Origin: CAWCDJ01 sp963778675
GTDB lineage: Bacteria > Acidobacteriota > Terriglobia > Bryobacterales > Bryobacteraceae
Assembly: GCA_963778675.1 (NCBI GenBank)
Contig: CAVZVI010000011.1
Coordinates: forward strand, 806,001-870,000
DNA length: 64,000 nucleotides
Reading direction: 5' to 3'
Positions 55,041-62,831 of the stretch are shown here, piece by piece. The notes beneath the pieces were generated by a model, which worked only from the letters and a program-made list of their open reading frames with translations, was not told the origin of the DNA and made no database searches. Numbering within the stretch: the stretch's first letter is position 1; each line of letters opens with the position of its first letter. The position numbers were made by a program, and so were the translations under genes.

Positions 55041-56327
55041 ATGCACTCCTACCTTCACCCGCGCGATGAACTGCTTCAGGCCATGGAGCGGATCTACCGC
55101 TACCGCATGACCACCACTTCCGGCGGCAATCTCTCGATTCAGGAAGAGAACGGCAACGTCTGGATTACGCCCGCCCGCGTGGATAAGGGCGCTTTGACGC
55201 GCGACGACATCGTCTGCGTCCTCCCGGACGGGAGCGTGGAAGGCACGCGGCGGCCGTCGTCGGAGCTGCCCATCCACCAGGAGATCCGCCGCCGGCGCGG
55301 CGAGTTGGGCGGCATCGTGCATGCCCATCCGGTAGCACTGGTGGCATTCAGCCTGGTACACCAGACGCCCGCCACCCGCCTGTTTCACCAGGCCTGGCAC
55401 GTGTGCGGCAGGGTGGGGTTCGCGCCCTACCGGCTGCCGGGCAGCCAGGCGTTAGGCGATATCGTGGCCGATACCCTCGCGCAGGGATATGACAGCGTCA
55501 TCCTGGAAAATCACGGCGTCGTGACCGCGGGAACCACGCTGCAGGAAGCGTTCCGCCGCTTCGAAACCCTCGAATTCACGGCGAAGACGATCATCAAGGC
55601 GCGCCTGCTGGGCGCTGAGCCCACGCTGCTCACCGACGAGCAGATCGCGCTCGAGCAGCGACGCGCCCAAACGTTTGAAGGGTTCGCACGCGAGACGCCT
55701 TCCAGCCGCGAGAAGGAAGTGCGCCGCCGGCTCTGCGAGTTCGTCCGTCGCGGATATCGTCAGCGGCTGTTCATCAGCACGCAGGGCAGTTATTCCGCCC
55801 GTATCAGCGGTGACTGTTTCGTGATCACGCCCTACCAGGTGGACCGCGGTACAGTGGATGCCGAAGACCTGGTGCTGGTGCGGGAAGGCGCGGTGGAAGC
55901 GGGCAGGTTCGCCAGCCGCGCGGCGCCCATCCATGCCGCCATTTACCGCAGGCACCCCGAAGTGGGCGCGATCGTCAACGCGTATCCGGTCAATGCAACA
56001 GCGTTCAGCGTAACCGGCGTCCCACTCGACACGCGCACGATTCCGGAAAGTTACGTAGTGGTGCGCAACGTAGGCCGCGCTCCGTACGGTCTGCAGTTCG
56101 GCGAAGGCGCCGAGCTGGCGGAAATGCTCTCCCCGACGCAGCCCGCCCTGATCCTCGAAAACGACGGCGTGCTGGTCACCGGCGGCGACGTGCTGGAAGC
56201 ATTCGACCGCCTGGAAGTACTGGAATCGACCGCCGAAGCGATCATCAACTGCCGCGCCGTGGGCGCGCTGCAGCCGCTCTCGGGCGAAGTGACCCGAGAG
56301 CTGGATCATGCGTTTTTCGGCTGCTGA
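55041..56327 (+). CDS. Tandem class II aldolase/adducin protein with degenerate second domain
   Basis: A 428-residue protein made of two aldolase II folds. The ATG at 55041 follows a GTG that is in frame. Domain 1 (1-215) has a full zinc set: Glu75 (SSELPIH), His94 and His96 (VHAHPV), His158 (ENHGV). Domain 2 (about 225-428) is homologous, but each equivalent position is changed: Ala294 (SRAAPIH), Asn313 and Tyr315 (VNAYPV), Asp375 (ENDGV). Only the first half can be catalytic. The family includes fuculose/rhamnulose-phosphate aldolases, ribulose-phosphate epimerases and methylthioribulose dehydratase. A terminator hairpin follows. Confidence 0.88.
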   Translation: MHSYLHPRDELLQAMERIYRYRMTTTSGGNLSIQEENGNVWITPARVDKGALTRDDIVCVLPDGSVEGTRRPSSELPIHQEIRRRRGELGGIVHAHPVALVAFSLVHQTPATRLFHQAWHVCGRVGFAPYRLPGSQALGDIVADTLAQGYDSVILENHGVVTAGTTLQEAFRRFETLEFTAKTIIKARLLGAEPTLLTDEQIALEQRRAQTFEGFARETPSSREKEVRRRLCEFVRRGYRQRLFISTQGSYSARISGDCFVITPYQVDRGTVDAEDLVLVREGAVEAGRFASRAAPIHAAIYRRHPEVGAIVNAYPVNATAFSVTGVPLDTRTIPESYVVVRNVGRAPYGLQFGEGAELAEMLSPTQPALILENDGVLVTGGDVLEAFDRLEVLESTAEAIINCRAVGALQPLSGEVTRELDHAFFGC

Positions 56328-56409
56328 GAGTCCGGCTCACGCCGCCGCAGAGGGCAAGTCACGCACAGCCGGCTTGTCGGCCCTCCCAGCAAGGGCGCGC
56401 GCGTTTCCA

Positions 56410-56431
56410 GCGCCTCTATAAGGCGCCTTTT
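56410..56431 (+). terminator. Rho-independent terminator after aldolase gene
   Basis: GCGCCT and AGGCGC form a perfect stem around the loop CTATA and are followed by C and TTTT. It lies 83 bases past the aldolase stop, ahead of the respiratory operon, so it insulates the two units. Confidence 0.7.
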
Positions 56432-56545
56432 CGAGGGTACATAACCTAACCGATGTAAGTTGCCATTTACCCAAGCCGTGGAGGACACTGAATCTGTCTC
56501 TAGTTACATTGTCTTGTTAAATAACATACGCCCGATCATCACCAG

Positions 56546-57475
56546 ATGCAGGCGAGTACTCCATTTCATCCGGCCTCCGCCCAGGCAGCGGGCAACGCCC
56601 ACATGTTTCAGGTCATCTTAGTGGTCTGTTACATCATTCTGGCTCTGGTAACCGGTCTGGTGGTGTACGCTTCCGTCCGCTTTCGCGGGCGGCCCGGGCG
56701 GGCGGATCCACCGAAGCAATTCGGCATTCCGTGGATGGAGAAAGCGTGGACGATCGTGCCACTCCTTCTTCTCGCCTCCATGTTCGGTCTCACTGTCGCG
56801 ACCGTGCGGGCCACCGATCCGTATGTGCCGCGCGACCCGCAGGTGATCGTTGACGCCCACCAGTTCTGGTGGGAATTTCGTTATCCGAAGTTCGGCGTCA
56901 TCACCGCCAATGAGCTGCACATCCCGGTGAATCACGACCTCCGCATTTTGGTCGAATCGGCCGACGTGATCCATGACTTCTCCGTGATCCCGCTGGCGCG
57001 GAAGATGGATGCGGTGCCGGGATATCCGAACTACATGTGGCTGTCGGCAAACCGGCAGGGCGTGTATCTGGGGGCCTGCAACGAGTTCTGCGGAGCTCAG
57101 CACGCCTGGATGCGGTTCAAGGTGTTTGCAGACTCCCCGGATGAGTTCGAAACGTGGCGGGAGCACCAGGCGACACCCGCCCTACCCCCGCAGACGGAAC
57201 AACAGAGGCGCGGGCGCGATCTCTTCGAACAGCGGTCGTGTTCCAACTGCCACACCATCCGGGGCGTTTCAGAACGGGCCATGTATGCGCCCGATCTCAC
57301 GCACGTGGCCAGCCGCACCGAGATCGCCGCCGGGGTGCTGGAGAATACACCGGAAAATCTTTACCTCTGGCTGCAGAATCCGCAGGCGCAAAAACCGGGG
57401 TGCCGCATGCCGAATATGCAGTTGAGCGCTCAGGATGCACATGCATTGACGGCTTATCTGGAGAACCTGAAATGA
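56546..57475 (+). CDS. coxB: Cytochrome c oxidase subunit II with fused cytochrome c (caa3 type)
   Basis: A 309-residue subunit: two membrane helices (about 20-45 and 65-90), then the periplasmic CuA cupredoxin domain with ligands His143 (VIHDF), Cys178, Cys182, His186 and Met189 (CNEFCGAQHAWM). A C-terminal cytochrome c domain has haem site CSNCH (Cys232, Cys235, His236) and a likely axial Met near GCRMPNM. Electrons enter through haem c, pass to CuA and then to subunit I. The start is preceded by no strong ribosome site. Its stop overlaps the coxA ATG (ATGA). Confidence 0.96.
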   Translation: MQASTPFHPASAQAAGNAHMFQVILVVCYIILALVTGLVVYASVRFRGRPGRADPPKQFGIPWMEKAWTIVPLLLLASMFGLTVATVRATDPYVPRDPQVIVDAHQFWWEFRYPKFGVITANELHIPVNHDLRILVESADVIHDFSVIPLARKMDAVPGYPNYMWLSANRQGVYLGACNEFCGAQHAWMRFKVFADSPDEFETWREHQATPALPPQTEQQRRGRDLFEQRSCSNCHTIRGVSERAMYAPDLTHVASRTEIAAGVLENTPENLYLWLQNPQAQKPGCRMPNMQLSAQDAHALTAYLENLK

Positions 57476-59133
57476 GCGCACCCACGATTCCTTCGGGTGG
57501 AATTCCCGTATCTCCCGAGATCGAGGTGCGGGAGAAGGACCTCTTCGGCGGGTTCTCCACTTTGGACCACAAGCGAATCGGCTTGATGTATCTGGGGACC
57601 GCGGCGTTCTTCTTTGCGATCGCGGGTTTCGAGGCGATCCTGATGCGGCTCCAACTGGCATGGCCGCGCAACTCCTTCCTTTCGCCAAATGCGTACAATC
57701 AGACTTTCACGATGCATGGCACGACCATGATCTTCCTGGTGGTCGTGCCGACACTCCTGGGACTTTCGGTCTACCTGACCCCGCTGATGATCGGCGCCAC
57801 CGACATGGCCTTCCCGCGCCTGAACGCTTTCGGCTTCTGGATTTTCCTTTTCGGCGGGCTGTTTCTGCACTACAGTTTCTTCGCGGGAGGGGCTCCGGCA
57901 GCGGGCTGGTTCGCCTATGCGCCACTGAGCGAGCAGCCCTATTCCCTGTTAAAAGGGATGGACTATTGGGCACTGGCGCTGCTCGCCATCGGGTCCGGCA
58001 CCATCGCAACCGGCCTGAACCTGATCGTCACGATTATCAAGCTGCGTGCGCCCGGGATGAAGCTGCAGAAACTGCCGCTGTTCGTCTGGATGGTGCTGGT
58101 CAACTCGTACCTGATTATCCTGGCGCTGCCGGCGCTGAATGCCTCGCTGGTGATGCTGCTCCTCGACCGGCAGTTGTGGGCGCACTTCTTCCGCGTCTGG
58201 GGCGGCGGGCAGCCGATCCTGTGGCAGCACTACTTCTGGAATTTCGGGCATCCCGAGGTCTACATCATGGTGTTGCCGGCCTTTGGAATCATTTCGGAGG
58301 TGATCCCGGTCTTTTCCCGGAAACCAATCTTCGGATACGGATTCGTGGCGGCATCCACGGTCGCGATCGGACTTCTGAGTTTCGGCGTCTGGGCCCACCA
58401 CATGTTCGCGGTCGGACTGGGAAAGCCGTGGGACTACGCCATGGCCGCGACCAGCATGCTGATCGCGGTGCCGACCGGTGTCAAGATCTTCAACTGGATT
58501 GCGACCATGTGGGGCGGAGCCATCCGCTTCACCACCTCAATGATGTTTGCCACCGCGTTTCTTATTGAGTTCACGATCGGTGGCTTGAGCGGTGTTACCT
58601 TTGCGGTGGTCCCGGTAGACTGGCAAGTTACCGATACTTACTACGTGGTGGCCCACCTCCACTATGTTCTGTTTGGAGGAACGCTGTTCGCCATCTTCGC
58701 GGGGCTCTACTACTGGTTTCCGAAGATGACCGGCCGGATGCTCTCCGAGAAGCTCGGCAAGTGGCACTTCTGGCTGACGATCGTGGGATTCAATACCACC
58801 TTCTTCGTGCAGCACATTCTGGGCCTGTGGGGCATGCCGCGGCGCGTCTACACGTATCCGAATCTGCCGCACTGGGCCCTCCTGAACCAGATCTCGAGCG
58901 CCGGCGTCGTGATTCTGACCGCAGGAATGGCGGCCTTCTTTTTTAACATCCTGCACAGCGCACGGCGCGGCGCCCAGGCCGGCCCGAACCCGTGGGACGC
59001 ATGGACCCTCGAATGGGCAGCCGACTCACCTCCGCCTATCTACAACTTCGACCGGGTGCCGCCCGTGCGCAGCCGGCGTCCTTTGTGGGACCTCAATCAT
59101 CCCGAGGATCCAGACTGGGCGGAAGGACAGTGA
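57472..59133 (+). CDS. coxA: Cytochrome c oxidase subunit I
   Basis: A 553-residue haem-copper oxidase of the A family, reducing oxygen to water and pumping protons. The ATG at 57472 is coupled to coxB. Motifs include the D-channel entry (GATDMAFPRLNAFG), the CuB ligand with its Tyr crosslink in GHPEVYI, the CuB His pair (WAHHMFAVG), the K-channel Lys in VPTGVKIFNW, and the haem ligands in VVAHLHYVLFGG. About twelve membrane helices; N-terminus cytoplasmic. Length and order are canonical. Confidence 0.97.
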   Translation: MSAPTIPSGGIPVSPEIEVREKDLFGGFSTLDHKRIGLMYLGTAAFFFAIAGFEAILMRLQLAWPRNSFLSPNAYNQTFTMHGTTMIFLVVVPTLLGLSVYLTPLMIGATDMAFPRLNAFGFWIFLFGGLFLHYSFFAGGAPAAGWFAYAPLSEQPYSLLKGMDYWALALLAIGSGTIATGLNLIVTIIKLRAPGMKLQKLPLFVWMVLVNSYLIILALPALNASLVMLLLDRQLWAHFFRVWGGGQPILWQHYFWNFGHPEVYIMVLPAFGIISEVIPVFSRKPIFGYGFVAASTVAIGLLSFGVWAHHMFAVGLGKPWDYAMAATSMLIAVPTGVKIFNWIATMWGGAIRFTTSMMFATAFLIEFTIGGLSGVTFAVVPVDWQVTDTYYVVAHLHYVLFGGTLFAIFAGLYYWFPKMTGRMLSEKLGKWHFWLTIVGFNTTFFVQHILGLWGMPRRVYTYPNLPHWALLNQISSAGVVILTAGMAAFFFNILHSARRGAQAGPNPWDAWTLEWAADSPPPIYNFDRVPPVRSRRPLWDLNHPEDPDWAEGQ

Positions 59134-59738
59134 TGCCCGACACAATACCAGCCACCCGCGGATGGCGGCAGATCTCCAAGTCGCAGATGGTGGTGGGCTT
59201 CTTTCTGGCCTCGGAGTTTGTCTTCTTTGCGTTTCTGATCATTGCGTATATCGACTTTCACAGTGCCGCGGCCGCGGCGGGCCCCAGGCCTTCCGGCAGC
59301 CTCCACCCGGCGACCATGGGGATCTGGACGGTGTTCCTGTTCGCCAGCAGCCCGACGATTTCCAGGGCCGGCAAGGCGCTTCGTGAGGAGAGCCGGCGGC
59401 GCGTTCGACTATGGCTCGGCGTAACGATCCTGTTCGGCGCGCTGTTCCTGTTCGGCGAGGGGCATGAGTATTTCGGCCTCCTCTCCCGGCACATCGACCT
59501 GCAGACCAACCTGTTCGGCACCACGTTCTTCACCCTGACGGGGTTTCACGCCTTTCATGTGTTCGTCGGACTGTGCATGATGAGCATCCTCCTTCTTCTC
59601 TCCTATACGAGCGGGTTGGGCAGCCGGGATCCAAGGCGCACCGGCGCGTTCGAGTCGGTTGCCATGTACTGGCATTTTGTCGACGCCATGTGGGTGTTGA
59701 TCTTCAGCGTGGTCTACTTGTGGAGCACGGCAAGATGA
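59133..59738 (+). CDS. coxC: Cytochrome c oxidase subunit III
   Basis: A 201-residue membrane subunit with five hydrophobic helices, starting at an ATG that shares its first base with the coxA stop. Signatures are FLASEFVFFAFLIIAYIDF, LFGTTFFTLTGFHAFHVFVG and MYWHFVDAMWVLIFSVVYL, which match the short five-helix form of subunit III. It stabilises proton uptake in the complex. Its stop overlaps the next start (ATGA). Confidence 0.93.
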   Translation: MPDTIPATRGWRQISKSQMVVGFFLASEFVFFAFLIIAYIDFHSAAAAAGPRPSGSLHPATMGIWTVFLFASSPTISRAGKALREESRRRVRLWLGVTILFGALFLFGEGHEYFGLLSRHIDLQTNLFGTTFFTLTGFHAFHVFVGLCMMSILLLLSYTSGLGSRDPRRTGAFESVAMYWHFVDAMWVLIFSVVYLWSTAR

Positions 59739-60550
59739 GTGATCTGGAGTTACTGCGGTCAGCGTGGGACTGGGAGCCTTCAGTCGTTATCGGCTGTATC
59801 TTGCTGGCGGCTGCGTATGTCTGGGCCGTGCGCCTGCGACTTACACGGCCGGCAGTCTTCTATTTTGCCGGATTGGCGCTGCTGCTGCTGGCGCTGGTTT
59901 CGCCGCTCGACGTTCTCGGCGACGATTACCTGTTCAGCGCCCACATGCTGCAGCACCTGTTGCTGGCGCTGATGATCCCGCCGCTGTTGTTGCGAGGCAT
60001 ACCAGCCGAAGTTTTTCAGCGGGCCGTAAAGGTCCGGGCGCTCGGAAGAGCCGAGCGGTTCCTCCGCCGGCCGGCGGTCGCATGGCTGGCGGGAATCGGT
60101 GCCATGGCGGCCTGGCATACGCCGCTGCTGTTTAACGCGGCCCTCGCCAATGAGCCCCTGCACATCGCGCAACATTTCTGCTTCCTGGTAACGGGGACGA
60201 TCTTCTGGTGGCCGGTTCTCTCGCCCCTGCCCGAGAGCCGCATGGCGCCCGTTCCGTGGGCCGCGGGCTACCTCTTCACCGCCTGCCTGGCCTGCACGCT
60301 GATCGGCGTGGCCTTGACCTTCTCGCCCGCCTCGATTTACCCGGCATATCTGCACCCGCAGGATCCCGCCGGAATTCTGATGCTGGTTCGCGGCGAGTGG
60401 GGCCTTTCGGCGGCGGCGGATCACCAGGCGGGCGGGCTTTTGATGTGGGTGGTCGGCTGCCTGGTTTACCTCTGCGGCACGATGGCGATGTTCGCCCGGT
60501 GGTACGGCGCATCGGCCCGGACCGCGCCGGTGGAATGGGAGGTGGGCTGA
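59735..60550 (+). CDS. ctaG: CtaG-type caa3 oxidase assembly protein
   Basis: A 271-residue membrane protein with about seven helices. The region FSAHMLQHLLLALMIPPLLL and the later AQHFCFLVTGTIFWWPVLSP with conserved His residues match the caa3-type CtaG family, needed for assembly of the copper centre of the oxidase. It is coupled on both sides: ATGA overlap with coxC and TGATG overlap with the subunit IV gene. Confidence 0.9.
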   Translation: MSDLELLRSAWDWEPSVVIGCILLAAAYVWAVRLRLTRPAVFYFAGLALLLLALVSPLDVLGDDYLFSAHMLQHLLLALMIPPLLLRGIPAEVFQRAVKVRALGRAERFLRRPAVAWLAGIGAMAAWHTPLLFNAALANEPLHIAQHFCFLVTGTIFWWPVLSPLPESRMAPVPWAAGYLFTACLACTLIGVALTFSPASIYPAYLHPQDPAGILMLVRGEWGLSAAADHQAGGLLMWVVGCLVYLCGTMAMFARWYGASARTAPVEWEVG

Positions 60551-60789
60551 TGCCGTGGCACCCGGCCGAGAGCGAGTTTCATGTTCCACAGACGGAGCTT
60601 CCGCCCGGATGGACGCGGCCGCAACCCGAGAACCTGCCGCGACCTACCTACTGGCCGTCCGTGGTGGCCTTCGGCGCGATCCTGGCCGTTTGGGGCGTAG
60701 TGACAACCTGGGTGATGTCAGTCGTTGGGGTGGTGCTTTGCGCCGTGGCATTCCGCGGCTGGATTCGGGAGTTGCTGCGTGAGGAGTGA
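60550..60789 (+). CDS. Small oxidase subunit IV-like membrane protein
   Basis: A 79-residue protein with a polar N-terminus (PQTELPPGWTRPQPENLPRP) and two close hydrophobic segments (SVVAFGAILAVWGVVTTWVM and VVGVVLCAVAF). Size, topology and place in the operon fit the fourth subunit of bacterial oxidases. The ATG overlaps the ctaG stop. Its end overlaps the start of the Rieske gene by 11 bases. Confidence 0.8.
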   Translation: MPWHPAESEFHVPQTELPPGWTRPQPENLPRPTYWPSVVAFGAILAVWGVVTTWVMSVVGVVLCAVAFRGWIRELLREE

Positions 60790-61276
60790 GGGGCTTTTCA
60801 CGATCGTGCGGCGCCAGTTTCTTAGCTGGCTGTGTGTCGGGCTGGGCGGAGCGGCGGCGGCCGTAGTGGGCGTGCCGTTTATCGGGTTCCTGGTGGCTCC
60901 GCTACTGCGCCGCGTCCCTCGTACATGGCGCCAAGTCGGTCCAGTAGAGCGTTTCCCGGTGGGAAAGGTGACGCTCGTGTCGTACGTGGATCCTTCTCCC
61001 TTACCGTGGGGCGGGGTGACGTCTAACTCAGCCGTCTACATACGCCGGACCGGAGAACACGACTGGATGGCATTCTCCGTTCACTGCTCGCACCTTGGAT
61101 GTCCGGTGCGCTGGCTGCCGGATGCCGAGCTCTTCATGTGTCCGTGTCACGGAGGTGTGTACTATGCGAACGGCACCGTGGCCGCGGGGCCGCCGCCGAG
61201 GCCGCTGGTGCAGGTGCCGCTGAGGGAGCGGTCCGGACAGGTAGAGGTCATGAGTATACCGATCCCGATCACTTGA
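60779..61276 (+). CDS. Rieske [2Fe-2S] protein of a cytochrome bc complex
   Basis: A 165-residue protein starting at a GTG with GGGAG 7 bases upstream. One N-terminal helix (about 14-40) anchors it; a short hinge follows. The cluster ligands are Cys103 and His105 (CSH) and Cys121 and His124 (CPCH), with the disulfide cysteines Cys108 and Cys123, then the GG of CHGG. It takes an electron from quinol at the Qo site of cytochrome b, encoded next. It follows the oxidase genes in one operon. Confidence 0.95.
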   Translation: MRSEGLFTIVRRQFLSWLCVGLGGAAAAVVGVPFIGFLVAPLLRRVPRTWRQVGPVERFPVGKVTLVSYVDPSPLPWGGVTSNSAVYIRRTGEHDWMAFSVHCSHLGCPVRWLPDAELFMCPCHGGVYYANGTVAAGPPPRPLVQVPLRERSGQVEVMSIPIPIT

Positions 61277-61284
61277 CGAATGCA

Positions 61285-62724
61285 ATGAGGCGGCTGATTC
61301 AGATCTGGCGATGGGTCGACGACCGCACCGGCGCCTCCGAGGCGCTGGGCCCCTTATTCAAGCACCCCGTCCCTCCCAACACCGGCTGGAAATATGTGCT
61401 CGGCAGCGGCACGCTGGTCGCCTTTCTGATCCAGGTGGTAACCGGCACGGCGCTGGCCACAATCTACAATTCGTCGCCCGACGGGGCGTATCAAAGCCTG
61501 CAATTCATCACTCACGGCGCCGTACTGGGCCGGTTTCTGCGCGGCATGCACTGGTTCGGAGCGTCCGCCATGTTCATGCTGATCGCCGCGCACTGGACGC
61601 GGGTGTATCTCACCGGCTCGTATAAGTTCCCCCGCGAAGCATCATGGATGAGCGGGATCCTGCTGGTGGGCTGCGTGGTTGTGATGGGCTATACCGGACA
61701 ACTGCTGCGCTGGGACCAGAACGGGGTGTGGTCGACGGTCATTGCCGCGGAGCAGGCCGGCCGTCTGCCGCTGATCGGCCACTGGGTGGCAGAATTCATC
61801 CTGGGCGGCAGCACCGTAAATGCCGTGACCCTGAGCCGCTATTTTGCCATTCACGTATTCTTCATTCCGGCGCTGATCTTCGGACTCGTCGGCCTCCATC
61901 TGTTCCTGGTGATCCGCAACGGGATCTCCGAGCCCGCCCGCGCCGGACATCCGGTTGATCCGAAGACCTATCGCAAGTGGTACGAGGAGTTGCTGCGCCG
62001 CAAGGGTATCCCCTTCTGGCCCGACGTGGCATGGCGCGACGCGGTTTTCGCCGTGGTGATTGTGGCCGCGATTGCGATTCTGGCCTGGCAGATCGGGCCT
62101 CCGGAACTCGGCAAACCGCCGGATCCCGCGCTGCTGCCGGCGCTGCCCCGCCCCGACTGGTACCTGTTGTGGTATTACGCCGTACTCTCGCTGCTGCCGC
62201 ATTACATGGAGAACTACGTGATCGTGGGAGCGCCCGTGGCTGCGTTTCTCCTGCTCTTCTTCGTCCCGGTAATCTGGAACAAGGGCGAGCGCAGCCTGGC
62301 GCGAAGACCTTGGTCGGTCTTCGTAATCGTGTTGGTCTACTTCCTGATCTTCTGGTTCTGGAGACTCGGAAAGATAGCCCCGTGGTCGCCCCGGTTCAAC
62401 GCGCCGCCGGTGGCCGCCAACCTGGTGCGCATTTCCGGCAGCGAAGTGTACGAGGGCGCCCAACTGTTTTCCCGGAAGGGCTGCGAGCAGTGTCACACCT
62501 TTGGCGGAGTCGGCGGGCTTCGCGGACCCGACCTGACCAGAGTAGCCGACCGGTACCCGCGCCAGGAGATCGTGCTGCACATCCTCAATGGCGGCCTGAA
62601 CATGCCCGCCTATGGGGCGAGCCTGACTTCCGAAGAGTTGAACCGGATCGTGGCCTTTCTGGAATCTTACAAGAACCTGCCATTTGAGGCCGCACCGGGG
62701 GCGGAGGGACGGCGTGCGAAGTAG
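61285..62724 (+). CDS. Cytochrome b, b6-type, with subunit IV part and fused haem-c domain
   Basis: A 479-residue protein. Haem b ligands: His89 and His103 in the second helix (13 residues between) and His190 and His205 in the fourth (14 between); the 14-residue spacing is the mark of cytochrome b6. The second half corresponds to subunit IV, with the Qo motif PDWY at 290-293 in place of PEWY. A C-terminal cytochrome c domain (about 375-479) has CEQCH (Cys400, Cys403, His404) and a likely axial Met in GLNMPAYG. So no separate cytochrome c1 is needed. It starts 8 bases after the Rieske stop. Confidence 0.94.
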   Translation: MRRLIQIWRWVDDRTGASEALGPLFKHPVPPNTGWKYVLGSGTLVAFLIQVVTGTALATIYNSSPDGAYQSLQFITHGAVLGRFLRGMHWFGASAMFMLIAAHWTRVYLTGSYKFPREASWMSGILLVGCVVVMGYTGQLLRWDQNGVWSTVIAAEQAGRLPLIGHWVAEFILGGSTVNAVTLSRYFAIHVFFIPALIFGLVGLHLFLVIRNGISEPARAGHPVDPKTYRKWYEELLRRKGIPFWPDVAWRDAVFAVVIVAAIAILAWQIGPPELGKPPDPALLPALPRPDWYLLWYYAVLSLLPHYMENYVIVGAPVAAFLLLFFVPVIWNKGERSLARRPWSVFVIVLVYFLIFWFWRLGKIAPWSPRFNAPPVAANLVRISGSEVYEGAQLFSRKGCEQCHTFGGVGGLRGPDLTRVADRYPRQEIVLHILNGGLNMPAYGASLTSEELNRIVAFLESYKNLPFEAAPGAEGRRAK

Positions 62725-62831
62725 AGCCCGGGTGTGACGAACTTCATAGAAGGTTTGGGGCTGCTCTGTTGTAATCGGATTAGCGGCCGGAGGCGTAACG
62801 AAGGCAACTGTAGAACGCGATTGGAGGTGCA

